A stretch of DNA of 64,000 nt, from the NCBI GenBank assembly GCA_964594985.1, contig CAZQNQ010000006.1, positions 1 through 64,000 of the forward strand, read 5' to 3'. This stretch comes from JADLHS01 sp964594985 (GTDB lineage Bacteria > Verrucomicrobiota > Verrucomicrobiia > Limisphaerales > JADLHS01). Shown in pieces: positions 16,498-24,694 of the stretch (position 1 is the stretch's first letter; every line of letters starts with the position of its first letter). Position numbers and translations under genes: made by a program. The notes beneath the pieces were generated by a model. It ran no database searches, had not been told where the DNA came from, and worked only from the letters and a program-made list of their open reading frames with translations.

Positions 16498-17091
16498 ATG
16501 GAACTCTTTGTTTACATTTTGTTGATTCTCACCTCCATCGTGGGACTGACCTTCATCGTCGAGCGGGGGCTGGCCTTGCGCTGGAAAAAAGTCGTGCCGC
16601 CGGAGATTGAAACCGCGGTGGACGCCTGCCAGAACCGGGAAGACTCCGAACGATTGAAGCGAGTCTGCGAAAAACATCCCTCGGCCCTGGGGCGGCTGCT
16701 GGTGCTGGCGGTGGAACGCCTGCACTGGTCCAAGGAGGAAAACGTGGACGCGCTGCAGACCCGCGCGCGGCATGAGATCGTGAAACTGGAGCGCGGCCTC
16801 GTGGTGCTGGAGATCATCGTCGGCATCGCGCCGCTGCTGGGGCTGGTGGGGACGATTCTCGGCATGATGACCACCTTTGAACACGTCGGCCAGATGGGAT
16901 TGAACGATGCCTCCAAGCTGGCCAATGGCATCGCGCTGATTCTGAAGGCGACATTGATCGGCCTGCTCATCGCCATCCCGGCGCTGATCTCGTGGAGCTA
17001 TTACACCAAGAAAGTCGAGATGCTCGCCGTGGAGATGGAGACGCTGTGTGATGAAGTCGTCCGGCGTTTGTATCGCGACGAAAAACCCTGA
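16498..17091 (+). CDS. exbB: MotA/TolQ/ExbB proton channel family protein
   Basis: The 197-residue product has three membrane segments: residues about 4-22 (VYILLILTSIVGLTFIV), then APLLGLVGTILGMMTTF, then LIGLLIAIPALISW near 155-170. A large cytoplasmic loop lies between the first two. The GLVGTILGM motif is diagnostic of the family. It forms the proton channel with ExbD that energises TonB. TolQ is an alternative name; the TonB-like gene upstream favours ExbB. Confidence 0.85.
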   Translation: MELFVYILLILTSIVGLTFIVERGLALRWKKVVPPEIETAVDACQNREDSERLKRVCEKHPSALGRLLVLAVERLHWSKEENVDALQTRARHEIVKLERGLVVLEIIVGIAPLLGLVGTILGMMTTFEHVGQMGLNDASKLANGIALILKATLIGLLIAIPALISWSYYTKKVEMLAVEMETLCDEVVRRLYRDEKP

Positions 17092-17097
17092 GCTGCC

Positions 17098-17526
17098 ATG
17101 CGCTTTTATTCCCACAAACGCCGCCAGCCACCTGCCATCATCATCGTGGCGCTGATTGACGTGTTGATCGTGCTGCTCATCTTCCTGATGACCACCACCA
17201 CGTTCAAGCAGCAGAGCGCGATGAAACTGGCGCTGCCGGAATCCAGCCAGGGCCAGAAGACCGGCGCGAGCGAGGATGTGCCGCTGGTGGTCAGCATTGA
17301 TCCGCAGGGGAATTTGCGGCTCGGCGGCGGCTCGGACGCGTTGCCCTTGACGGAAGAAAATTTGCGCAAGGAGCTGGTTTCACGCACGGCCAAAAATCCC
17401 GAACTCAAGCTCGCCATCAATGCCGACAAGGCCGCCCCGTTTGGCAAGATCGTCAAGGTGATGGATGCGGCGAAAGAAGCGAAGGTCAAGTTCGTCAGCG
17501 CCTACACCAAAGAAGCGGCGAAGTGA
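17098..17526 (+). CDS. exbD: ExbD/TolR family biopolymer transport protein
   Basis: The 142-residue product has a single membrane helix (IIIVALIDVLIVLLIFLM) containing Asp21, the conserved proton-carrying residue of ExbD/TolR. A periplasmic domain follows, ending with KIVKVMDAAKEAKVKFV, typical of the family. It starts 6 bp after exbB. The operon ends here, followed by a 337-bp gap occupied by a MITE-like element. Confidence 0.88.
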   Translation: MRFYSHKRRQPPAIIIVALIDVLIVLLIFLMTTTTFKQQSAMKLALPESSQGQKTGASEDVPLVVSIDPQGNLRLGGGSDALPLTEENLRKELVSRTAKNPELKLAINADKAAPFGKIVKVMDAAKEAKVKFVSAYTKEAAK

Positions 17527-17559
17527 CCCGCGCGGTTCGGGGGCGAACCCTTAAGGCAT

Positions 17560-17843
17560 GTTTTCAAAATGGATTTATTGGCTGAGTTCGAGGGGCGGCG
17601 AGTGGAATGGTTGGTGGCTCGCCCTCACCCCGGCCCTCTCCCCCGGGGAGAGGGGGACACGCTCGCTGCGGCGCGACGGATTGACAGTGGCGGATTTGAC
17701 CACGTCCAACGACCGAGTACAAAAGGGCGGTGCGATGCTGCTCCCTCTCCCCGGGGGAGAGGGCCGGGGTGAGGGCGAGCGTGGCACTGATTTCATGACG
17801 GGAGGCATTGCATCCCAGAGCCGTTGGAAAACATTTTGAAAAC
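17560..17843. mobile_element. 284-bp MITE-like element, copy 1
   Basis: Terminal inverted repeats are GTTTTCAAAATG (17560-17571) and CATTTTGAAAAC (17832-17843). Inside are two inverted family-A-like cores (CCCTCACCCCGGCCCTCTCC and its complement). A nearly identical unit lies at 33356-33638. Each copy contains an open frame of about 90 codons, but it is built from the repeats and is not a credible gene. No transposase is encoded, so movement would need one in trans. Confidence 0.8.
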
Positions 17844-17863
17844 CACCCTGGCCCCATGTTCCG

Positions 17864-19264
17864 ATGAATCTCTTCGAGTTGCTTGAACGCACGGCGGCCC
17901 GTCTGCCGGCGAAGCCGGCTTTGATCGAGGACGACCAAGTCGTGGCGTACGCCGAACTGCTGCGCCGCGCGGAAGAACTGGCGCTCGCGCTGAAAGCACA
18001 ATCCATCGGAGCGAGGCAACGCGTCGGTCTGGCATTTCCCAACAGCATCGCGTATGTGGTGCTGACGTTTGCGCTGTGGCGCTTGGGCGTGGCCGTCGTG
18101 CCCGTGCCGACGGAATGTTCCGAGGATGAGGTGCAGGAGATTTGTGTCGCGATGCAACTGACCGGCCTGCTTACGCCGAAGCCGCGCGCGAGCAGTGCGG
18201 CCATCACGTCGGATTGTCACTTCACCAAACTTCAACCCGCATCGCCGCCGGACAATCACGGGTTGGACCTGGCGTTTATCCGCTTCACGTCCGGCACGAC
18301 CAGCACGCGCAAAGGCGTGGCGCTGTCGCATGAGACGATTCGTGATCGCGTCGCCTCCGCCAACAAAGCCTTCGGCATCACGGCGGACGACACGGTGATC
18401 TGGTGTCTGCCGATGGCGCATCACTTCCTCATCACCATCGTGCTCTACCTCGAAGCCGGCGCAACCGTGGTGCTCGCGCGGCATGTGACGGCGAAACCCT
18501 TCCTTGATGCCGTGAATCGCTGGCAGGGCACGGTGCTGTATGCCGCGCCGTTCCATTACGCGATGCTGGCGCGCGATAATTCGGCGGTGCAGATTCCGTC
18601 CGTGCGCCTGGCGGTGTCCACGACGTGCGCGTTGCCGGAGAACGTCGCGCAGGATTTTTTCAAGCGCTTCAACCAGCCGCTCGTGCAAGGGCTTGGGGTG
18701 ATCGAACTCGGCCTCGTGGCGCTCAACACCGCCGCGCCGCGCGAGAAGTGGAATTCCGTCGGTCGCGTCGCGGGCGATTTCGAGTGGCGCATCGTGAATC
18801 CCGACGCGGCGGGCGCGGGCGAACTGGCGGTGCGCGGTCCGGGCATCTGCGATGCCTACGTCGCGCCGTGGGTTTCGCGCGAACAGCTTTTGCGCGAGGG
18901 TTGGTTTTTCACCGGCGACATCGGACGCGGAGATGCGGAGGGGTTTCTATTTCTGCTCACGCGTAAGACCGCGGTCATCAATCTCGCGGGCCGCAAAGTT
19001 TTCCCGGAAGAGATCGAAGCCGTGCTCAATCGTCACCCCGAGGTGATCGAGTCGCGCGTTTGCGGCCGGCTGCACCCGCATCTCGGCGAGACGGTGGAGG
19101 CGGAACTGGTTTTGCGGCAGCCGGAAGCGAGCCTTGATCCCATCCGCGCTTATTGCCGGGAACATCTCGCCTCCTACAAGATTCCCACCCGTTTTACCGT
19201 TGTCTCTGCCTTGCCCCGGACGCCCGTCACTGGCAAGCTTCGCCGCGCCGCTCCGGTGGCCTGA
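17864..19264 (+). CDS. AMP-dependent acyl-CoA/acyl-ACP synthetase
   Basis: The 466-residue product is an ANL-superfamily adenylate-forming ligase. The P-loop motif FTSGTTSTRKG is at about 139-150, GVIELGLVALN lies in the A5 region, FTGDIGRG at about 350, and TPVTGKLRR carries the catalytic A10 Lys near residue 458. It is somewhat short for the family. It overlaps into a tight operon with an ACP (stop adjacent to the next start), so it most likely activates a carboxylic acid starter and loads it on that ACP. This is the usual role of the ligase in aryl polyene clusters. Substrate is unknown. Confidence 0.85.
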   Translation: MNLFELLERTAARLPAKPALIEDDQVVAYAELLRRAEELALALKAQSIGARQRVGLAFPNSIAYVVLTFALWRLGVAVVPVPTECSEDEVQEICVAMQLTGLLTPKPRASSAAITSDCHFTKLQPASPPDNHGLDLAFIRFTSGTTSTRKGVALSHETIRDRVASANKAFGITADDTVIWCLPMAHHFLITIVLYLEAGATVVLARHVTAKPFLDAVNRWQGTVLYAAPFHYAMLARDNSAVQIPSVRLAVSTTCALPENVAQDFFKRFNQPLVQGLGVIELGLVALNTAAPREKWNSVGRVAGDFEWRIVNPDAAGAGELAVRGPGICDAYVAPWVSREQLLREGWFFTGDIGRGDAEGFLFLLTRKTAVINLAGRKVFPEEIEAVLNRHPEVIESRVCGRLHPHLGETVEAELVLRQPEASLDPIRAYCREHLASYKIPTRFTVVSALPRTPVTGKLRRAAPVA

Positions 19265-19519
19265 ATGATTGAAGCGTCAGAAATTGAAACCAAACTCCTC
19301 GACTTCCTGAAACGCGAAGTGTTCGCGCCCGAGGTTGTCGTCACAACTGAAACCGATCTGCTCGCGTCGGGTTTTGATTCCATGTCGCTCGTGCGCGTGT
19401 TGCTCTTCATCGAGCAGAGCTACGGCTTCTGGCTGCCCGAAGGCGAAATCACCGGCGACGCGTTGCAGAATGTCCGCTCCCTGGCCACCACCGCCGCCCG
19501 TTTGCTCAATGCCCGGTAA
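19265..19519 (+). CDS. acyl carrier protein (ACP-1)
   Basis: The 84-residue product has the carrier motif ASGFDSMSLV, with Ser39 as the phosphopantetheine site. An acidic helix-rich frame follows. It starts directly after the ligase stop and its 3' end overlaps the next gene by 11 bp. Its DSM motif differs from the LDSID motif of the second ACP in this locus, suggesting that the two carriers serve different partners: starter loading here, chain extension there. Confidence 0.88.
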   Translation: MIEASEIETKLLDFLKREVFAPEVVVTTETDLLASGFDSMSLVRVLLFIEQSYGFWLPEGEITGDALQNVRSLATTAARLLNAR

Positions 19520-20777
19520 GCTCCCACTCAACGGTTGCGATTACCTCATGCTCGGGTTCGACCATGAGTTGCGGCGTCATGGTTTTGCAGGGAATTCCTG
19601 CCAGATCGAATTGGAACTGGACGCCGCCATCTCGCCTGATGTTCTGCGCCAACGCATCGCCGCGCTGGTGGAGCGCTATCCCATCCTGCGCGCGCGCCCG
19701 TGTGGCTGGTGGATGCCGAAATGGAAACTGCCCTCGGCCCGCGCGCCGCAGCCGCAGGTCCGGGTTCACCAAGCTGCTCCCGGACTGCGCGAAAAACTTT
19801 GCGACGAGCCGCTCGATCTGAAGCGCGGCAAACTTTTCCGTCTCGATCTCATCGAACACGACGGCGGCATGACCGTCATCTTCACTTGGTCGCACGCGCT
19901 CATGGACGCGAACAGCGCGGAACATTTCGTGGCGTTGCTCGGTCGCGAAGACATTCCGCTGCCCGCCCTTGCGCCCCAGATCACCTCGCGTCTGCCGCCG
20001 ACGTTTCGCGAGCGGTTCAAGCTTGCGCACCAGGGCATCCTGCAATTCGACGAGTTCATCAAAAACCAGCCGCGCACCGTCGGGGTGCGGTTTCCCCGGG
20101 CGCCCCGGGTGCAGCGTTTCCGGGTCGAACATTTTTCTGCCGCGGAAACCGCCCAGGTCCGCGCCAATGCCACGAAGCTGTGCGGCGTGCTCGGGGGCGC
20201 GCAATTCCACGCCGCCTGCACGGTGATCGAGCTGCATCAACTGCATCAGCGCGCCGGCAAGCCAAGTGTGAGCTATGTCCTGCCCATGCCCGTCAGCCTG
20301 CGCGGCAAAGGCAGCGTCGAACCGCTGTTCTGCAATCAGGTCGCGATGATGATGATGCAGTTGTTCCCCGCGCAATTGGACACGACCGTGAACGCCGTGG
20401 CCGCGCTCAAGCCGCAGATCGCCCAGGGGATGCGCAACGGCCGGATCGAAACGGGCGTGGCCATCGCGGAAGTTTTCCGTTTTCTGCCGCTCACGCCGTA
20501 CATGTTCATGCTCAAGTACGGCCTGCGCGGAGAAATCTGTTCCTTCTTTTACGGCGACGTCGCCGCCGTCACGCCGCTGCTCACAACTTTTTGCGGCGCA
20601 ACCATCCGCCAGTTCACGCACATCGGGGCCACCACGCCGTCGCCGGGCATCGGCGCGGTGTTCTATTCGTTTCGCGGCGAATTGCGCGTCACGATCTTTC
20701 ACCTGGAAACCCATTTCACCGCTGCGGAAGCCGAATTGTTTGCGAGGGGGCTGCGCGCACGGCTGCTCAACCCGTGA
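19509..20777 (+). CDS. condensation-domain/acyltransferase-like protein
   Basis: This is a 422-residue product. The motif WSHALMDANS (His about 130, Asp about 134) resembles the HHxxxDG active site of NRPS condensation domains and of wax-ester-synthase/PapA-like CoA-dependent acyltransferases, with a Ser replacing the first His. An N-terminal MLGFDHELRRHGFAGN and a PISLRGK-like C-terminal segment (PMPVSLRGKGSVEPLFCNQV) match that fold's usual layout. Inferred role: transfer of an ACP-bound acyl group to an alcohol or amine acceptor. It overlaps both neighbouring genes, showing translational coupling. Confidence 0.65.
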   Translation: MPGKLPLNGCDYLMLGFDHELRRHGFAGNSCQIELELDAAISPDVLRQRIAALVERYPILRARPCGWWMPKWKLPSARAPQPQVRVHQAAPGLREKLCDEPLDLKRGKLFRLDLIEHDGGMTVIFTWSHALMDANSAEHFVALLGREDIPLPALAPQITSRLPPTFRERFKLAHQGILQFDEFIKNQPRTVGVRFPRAPRVQRFRVEHFSAAETAQVRANATKLCGVLGGAQFHAACTVIELHQLHQRAGKPSVSYVLPMPVSLRGKGSVEPLFCNQVAMMMMQLFPAQLDTTVNAVAALKPQIAQGMRNGRIETGVAIAEVFRFLPLTPYMFMLKYGLRGEICSFFYGDVAAVTPLLTTFCGATIRQFTHIGATTPSPGIGAVFYSFRGELRVTIFHLETHFTAAEAELFARGLRARLLNP

Positions 20778-21919
20778 ACCCGCGCGCGGACATCGCAGTC
20801 GTCGGTGCCGGTGCGGCGGGAATCGCCGCCGCTGTTTGCGCGGCGCGGGCCGGGGCGAACACGATGCTGTTCGACGCGCGTTCCGCGCCCGGCGGCACCG
20901 GTGGGTTCAGCGGATTGACCACGCTTTGCGGCCTCTACGATGGCGCGGGGATTTTTCTCAATGACGGTTTTGTGCGCGAGTTTGCCGAAGCCGTGATGGA
21001 GCGCCGAGCACCGGCTCGGCCAGTTGTTGAAGATTTGAATCGAGCCGAGGCGGCGCTCGGCGCTCCGCTTCGCATGGGGCGTGTTTGGGTGCTGCCGTAT
21101 CGCCCGGAGAAGTTTCGCGAAGTGGCGGCGGAGTTTGTTTCCCCCATGCTTAACTTGCGGGTGCAGTGGAACACGCCGCTGGCTGGGGTGGTTTTTGAAT
21201 CAGCTCGCATCACGCACCTCAACGGTTTTGAAGTCGGTGCCGTGATTGATTGTACTGGCATGGCGGAAGTGGCGCAGGCGGTCGGCGTGGAAACCCTGGC
21301 CACGGACGAAACCACGCAAGCTCCCGCGGTCATCTTTCCCCTGCGAAACGTAGCGCGCTCATTGGAGACCGCAGCGGACATGACGCAAGTGCTGTTGCCG
21401 CTGGCTCGTGCGGGTTTTCCGCCACTGAATCTACAGGCAAGCCTGACGCCGGGGGAGTACACGGCAAAGTTCGCTGGAACGCCGGAGCAGGTGCCGCAAC
21501 TCATCGCTTTCCTGCGGGCCAGCGTTCGTGGCTTCGAGCAATGTGAAACGTCACAGCAAGAATTTCCTGTGGCCCGTCGCGCCGGGCGGATGATTGTCGG
21601 CCAGTATGTCCTGACCGGCGCGGATGTGTTGGCGGGAAGAAAATTTTCAGATGCCGTCGCGCGTGGCGGGTGGCCCATCGAACAGTGGGATGCCAAAGGC
21701 GCGGTGCGATTCAAATACCTTCCGGCGGGAGCAAGCTATGACATTCCGGCGCGGGCGCTGCGGGCGGCGCGGGTGGATAATCTGTTCATGGCCGGCAAAA
21801 GCATCAGCGCGGATGTGGACGCCATCGCCAGCGCGCGGGTGATGGGCTGCTGCCTGGCTACCGGTGCGGCGGCTGGAGTTCTGGCGGCGAACTTTGTAGC
21901 CTCGACGAAAATCAGGTGA
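20774..21919 (+). CDS. FAD-dependent oxidoreductase
   Basis: The 381-residue product has an N-terminal FAD-binding motif IAVVGAGAAGIAAAVCAARA (GxGxxG at 11-16). The following LFDARSAPGGTGGFSGLTTL resembles the Pfam FAD_oxidored group. A C-terminal FAD motif (VDNLFMAGKSISADVDAIAS) closes the fold. GTG overlaps the previous stop (GTGA), as in the next junction. Residues about 75-98 come from an in-frame palindrome and are not part of the fold. In the pathway it could desaturate or oxidise the acyl chain or ring. No close enzyme is part of standard aryl polyene clusters as I know them. Confidence 0.8.
   Translation: MNPRADIAVVGAGAAGIAAAVCAARAGANTMLFDARSAPGGTGGFSGLTTLCGLYDGAGIFLNDGFVREFAEAVMERRAPARPVVEDLNRAEAALGAPLRMGRVWVLPYRPEKFREVAAEFVSPMLNLRVQWNTPLAGVVFESARITHLNGFEVGAVIDCTGMAEVAQAVGVETLATDETTQAPAVIFPLRNVARSLETAADMTQVLLPLARAGFPPLNLQASLTPGEYTAKFAGTPEQVPQLIAFLRASVRGFEQCETSQQEFPVARRAGRMIVGQYVLTGADVLAGRKFSDAVARGGWPIEQWDAKGAVRFKYLPAGASYDIPARALRAARVDNLFMAGKSISADVDAIASARVMGCCLATGAAAGVLAANFVASTKIR
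20998..21066. repeat. family C palindrome inside FAD oxidoreductase gene (in frame)
   Basis: Arms GGAGCGCCGAGCACCGGCTC and GGCGGCGCTCGGCGCTCC bound the unit. It encodes ERRAPARPVVEDLNRAEAAL then GAPL within the oxidoreductase without a stop or frameshift. Confidence 0.8.
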
Positions 21920-23160
21920 CCAAAACCTTCGACCAACTCTGGGCTGGGACGTTTCGCCACGCGGCGGAACATTCGCCGTATTACCGGGAACTGTTTCGCG
22001 GTCGGGCGGAAGTGCCGGCGCTGGAAGCTGTGCCGCTGCTCGCCAAGCAGACGTTGTCCGAGCGGAATCTGGATTTTCTCTGCGTGCCGCGCGAGCGCGT
22101 GGTCGAGATTGTCACCACCAGCGGCACAACGGGGCATCCGCTGCTCTGGATGTTGACCGAGGCCGATGTGAAACGGCTTGCGGTGAACGAGCAACTCTCC
22201 TTCGGCTGCGCCGGACTGACGGCGCGAGACACGGTGCTCGTCGCGGTGGCGATGGACCGGTGCTTCATGGCGGGGCAGGCCTATTGGTTGGGGCTGCGCG
22301 AAATCGGCTGCGGCATTGTGCGCACGGGTGCTGCGTCCCCGTTGTTGGTGCTGGAGATGATTCAGCGCGTGCAGCCGACGGCGATTGTCGGCGTGCCGTC
22401 GTTCTTGCGTCTTGTGGCGGACAAGGCGCGGGAGGTTGGCGTTGATCTCAAGCAATCCGCAATCAAGAAGCTTATCTGCATCGGCGAGCCGATTCGCGAC
22501 GCAACGTTTCAATTGAATCACTCCGGCGCGGCGCTCGAAGCAATGTGGGGCGCGAAGGTTTATTCCACCTACGGCGTGACGGAACTCGCCAATTCACTCT
22601 GCGAATGCGAAGCCGGGCAGGGCGGGCATTTGCACGAGAATCAACTACACATCGAAATCCTCGACGATGCGGGTCAGCCCGTAGCGGACGGTGAAGTCGG
22701 CGAAGTGGTCGCGACAACATTCGGTGTCGAGGCGATGCCGGTGATCCGCTATCGCACGGGCGATTGTGCGGCATTGTTTCGTGGAAAATGTGCGTGTGGC
22801 CGGACGTCGCCTCGGCTTGGGCCGATCATCGGGCGCAAGAATCAGAAGCTGAAATTCAAGGGCACATCGCTTTATCCGGCGACGCTGGCGGCGGTGTTGG
22901 AACAGAGCTCGGGCGTGGAATCATTTGTCATCATCGCGCGGAAGGAAAGTGAGCTGTCGGACGCGGTCGAGGTGCTCGTGCATGGTTCGGCGCTGGTGGC
23001 AGAATTGCGCGAAGTGTTTCAAGCGCGGGCCAGGATCACGCCGCAGATCCGGCATGCGACGCGCGAGGAGATCGAATCGTTGCAGTCGCCGCCGCAGGCG
23101 CGGAAGCGCCGGACGTTTGTGGATTTGCGAAACGAAAGTTTGCGTGGAGGTGCAGCGTGA
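21916..23160 (+). CDS. phenylacetate-CoA ligase-like adenylate-forming enzyme (PaaK/F390 synthetase family)
   Basis: This is a 414-residue product. It has TTSGTTGHP at about 64-72 (ATP-binding loop), YSTYGVTELAN (A5 region), VIRYRTGDCAAL (A7) and CACGRTSPRLGPIIGRKNQK then LKFKG (A8 with PaaK-type 'GR..GRID' pattern). The C-terminal subdomain is complete. PaaK relatives activate aryl or acyl acids as AMP esters. With the ligase at 17864 this gives the locus two adenylating enzymes, possibly for starter and acceptor. GTG start overlaps the previous stop by four bases (GTGA). The C-terminal tail is basic. Confidence 0.8.
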   Translation: MTKTFDQLWAGTFRHAAEHSPYYRELFRGRAEVPALEAVPLLAKQTLSERNLDFLCVPRERVVEIVTTSGTTGHPLLWMLTEADVKRLAVNEQLSFGCAGLTARDTVLVAVAMDRCFMAGQAYWLGLREIGCGIVRTGAASPLLVLEMIQRVQPTAIVGVPSFLRLVADKAREVGVDLKQSAIKKLICIGEPIRDATFQLNHSGAALEAMWGAKVYSTYGVTELANSLCECEAGQGGHLHENQLHIEILDDAGQPVADGEVGEVVATTFGVEAMPVIRYRTGDCAALFRGKCACGRTSPRLGPIIGRKNQKLKFKGTSLYPATLAAVLEQSSGVESFVIIARKESELSDAVEVLVHGSALVAELREVFQARARITPQIRHATREEIESLQSPPQARKRRTFVDLRNESLRGGAA

Positions 23161-23214
23161 TGGGAAATCCGGATTACGATTCGATAACGGTTGCCAGAAA
23201 CCATCTCCGGGAGA

Positions 23215-23434
23215 ACCCACCCCCAGCCCCTCCCGGGAGGGGAACTCTTTTACGAGCGCTTTCTCAAATGCTCACCTCCCGGGAGGGGCTGGGGGTGGGT
23301 GTGTCGCAGATGTCGGAAATTTATTCTGGCAAACGCCCTAGACTGGTTCTCTTAGATCGTTTCCGGACGGCCCCTCACCCCGGCCCTCTCCCCATCCGAT
23401 GGGGAGAGGGTGGCCGAAGGCCGGGAGAGGGGTT
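23215..23434. repeat. two palindromic repeats in the gap before the glycosyltransferase gene
   Basis: First comes a perfect 26-bp inverted repeat: ACCCACCCCCAGCCCCTCCC then GGGAGG at 23215-23240, and its complement at 23275-23300. Second is a family A unit at 23372-23434. A smaller hairpin (GCCGGCAGGATGCCGGC) lies just upstream of the next start. The 367-bp gap has no gene. Confidence 0.8.
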
Positions 23435-23527
23435 CGCGGTTTTTCATCCGGAAATCATTTTTGAGAATCACTCTGGCGCTCCGGGCTTTTTCATAAACTC
23501 GCCGGCAGGATGCCGGCGCTCCCAGGC

Positions 23528-24655
23528 ATGAAACCCTGCGTCCTCATCCCGTGTTACAACCACTCCGCCACCGTGGGCGCAGTGGCGCAGGCGGCATTGA
23601 CGCACGCGCCGGTCATCGTGGTGGACGATGGTTCGACGGAGCCTCTGCCGGAGTTGCCGGGATGTGAAATTGTTCGGTTGAAACAGAACGGCGGCAAGGC
23701 GACGGCATTGCGGGCGGGGTTTCAACGCGCGGTGGAACTTGGTTTCACCCACGCCATCACGATGGATGCGGATGGTCAGCATTTTACCGAGGATCTCCCG
23801 AAGTTTCTCACGGAAGCCCAGCAGAAGCCGGAAGCGTATCTCGTCGGAGTGCGGAATTTCCGGGAAGCCGGCTGTCCGACGCACCGGCGGCGTTCCAATG
23901 CCATCTCAACATTCTGGTATCGCGTCGAGACGGGCGTGCGACTGCGCGACACGCAATGCGGTTTTCGCTGCTATCCGCTCGCATTGGTGCAGCAGTTGCA
24001 GATCCGGTCGGATCGCTACGCGTACGAGTTGGAGTTCATGGTGCGCGCGGCGTGGGTGGGCACGGCCATCGTGGCGATCCCGGTGAAATGCACTTACGAA
24101 CCGGGCAAGACCGGCACGTCGCACTTCCGCACGGTGCGCGACTTCGTGCATATCACGAACCGCAACATCATCCTCGTGTTGCAAACGTGGCTCGTGCCGT
24201 TGTCGCTGCGGGTGGATTGGTCCCGGGGGCGAAAGAACAAGTTCGGGCGCGTTCTCCATGAGTTTTTTACGGAGCACGCCCACGAACCGGGGCGGCTGGC
24301 GGTGGCGGTGGGGCTGGGACTGTTCTTCGGCATTCTGCCCATCTATGGATTCCAGATGGTGGTCGCGGCGGCCGTGGCCCATAAGCTGCGCGTGAACAAG
24401 GCGATCACCTTGCTCGCGAGCAATATTTCCATTCCCCCCGTTGCCCCATTTATTTTTTGTGCGGCGCTGGTGCTGGGGCACTGGTTGCTGACGGGCGAGG
24501 TTTTGAAACTGTCACCGCAGTTGATCACCCGGGAAACATTGTGGGAATACCTGGGCGATTGGCTGTTTGGGAGCCTGGCCCTGGCCATCGGGGTTTCCGT
24601 CATTGGGATGATAGTGACCTACGGCATCGCGCGCTTGGTGCGGAGGAAGGGCTGA
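23528..24655 (+). CDS. family 2 glycosyltransferase fused to DUF2062 membrane domain
   Basis: This is a 375-residue product. The GT2 domain opens with VLIPCYNHSATVGAV, then VVDDGSTE (about 34-41) and MDADGQH (about 77-83, the DxD sugar-nucleotide/metal site). It continues to about residue 240. The C-terminal domain (HEPGRLAVAVGLGLFFGILP then IYGFQM) is a DUF2062 membrane module with about four hydrophobic segments. GT2 proteins with DUF2062 recur in aryl polyene and flexirubin loci. A role in building the lipid or glycan acceptor at the inner membrane is inferred. Start chosen at the ATG giving the canonical MKPCVLIP opening. Confidence 0.82.
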   Translation: MKPCVLIPCYNHSATVGAVAQAALTHAPVIVVDDGSTEPLPELPGCEIVRLKQNGGKATALRAGFQRAVELGFTHAITMDADGQHFTEDLPKFLTEAQQKPEAYLVGVRNFREAGCPTHRRRSNAISTFWYRVETGVRLRDTQCGFRCYPLALVQQLQIRSDRYAYELEFMVRAAWVGTAIVAIPVKCTYEPGKTGTSHFRTVRDFVHITNRNIILVLQTWLVPLSLRVDWSRGRKNKFGRVLHEFFTEHAHEPGRLAVAVGLGLFFGILPIYGFQMVVAAAVAHKLRVNKAITLLASNISIPPVAPFIFCAALVLGHWLLTGEVLKLSPQLITRETLWEYLGDWLFGSLALAIGVSVIGMIVTYGIARLVRRKG

Positions 24656-24694
24656 CCACAAATGGACGCAAACAAACACGACTTGGTTGGCTGA

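Noticed and set aside
17558..17839. Open frame of about 93 codons inside the MITE-like element (similar one at 33365-33634)
   Set aside because: It exists only because the repeat has few stops. No ribosome binding site or domain is visible.
17864..19264. Calling the adenylating enzyme a 4-coumarate-CoA ligase
   Set aside because: Only general ANL motifs are visible. The substrate cannot be read, and the adjacent ACP favours ACP loading over CoA.
19700..20773. Long open frame upstream of, and continuous with, the FAD oxidoreductase
   Set aside because: It is the shifted frame of the condensation-like gene, is rich in Arg/His/Ala, and has no plausible domain. The oxidoreductase starts at the overlapping GTG 20774.
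23215..23440. Possible CRISPR-like array from repeated GC-rich blocks
   Set aside because: The repeats are inverted rather than direct, irregularly spaced, and belong to the palindrome families. No cas genes are present.
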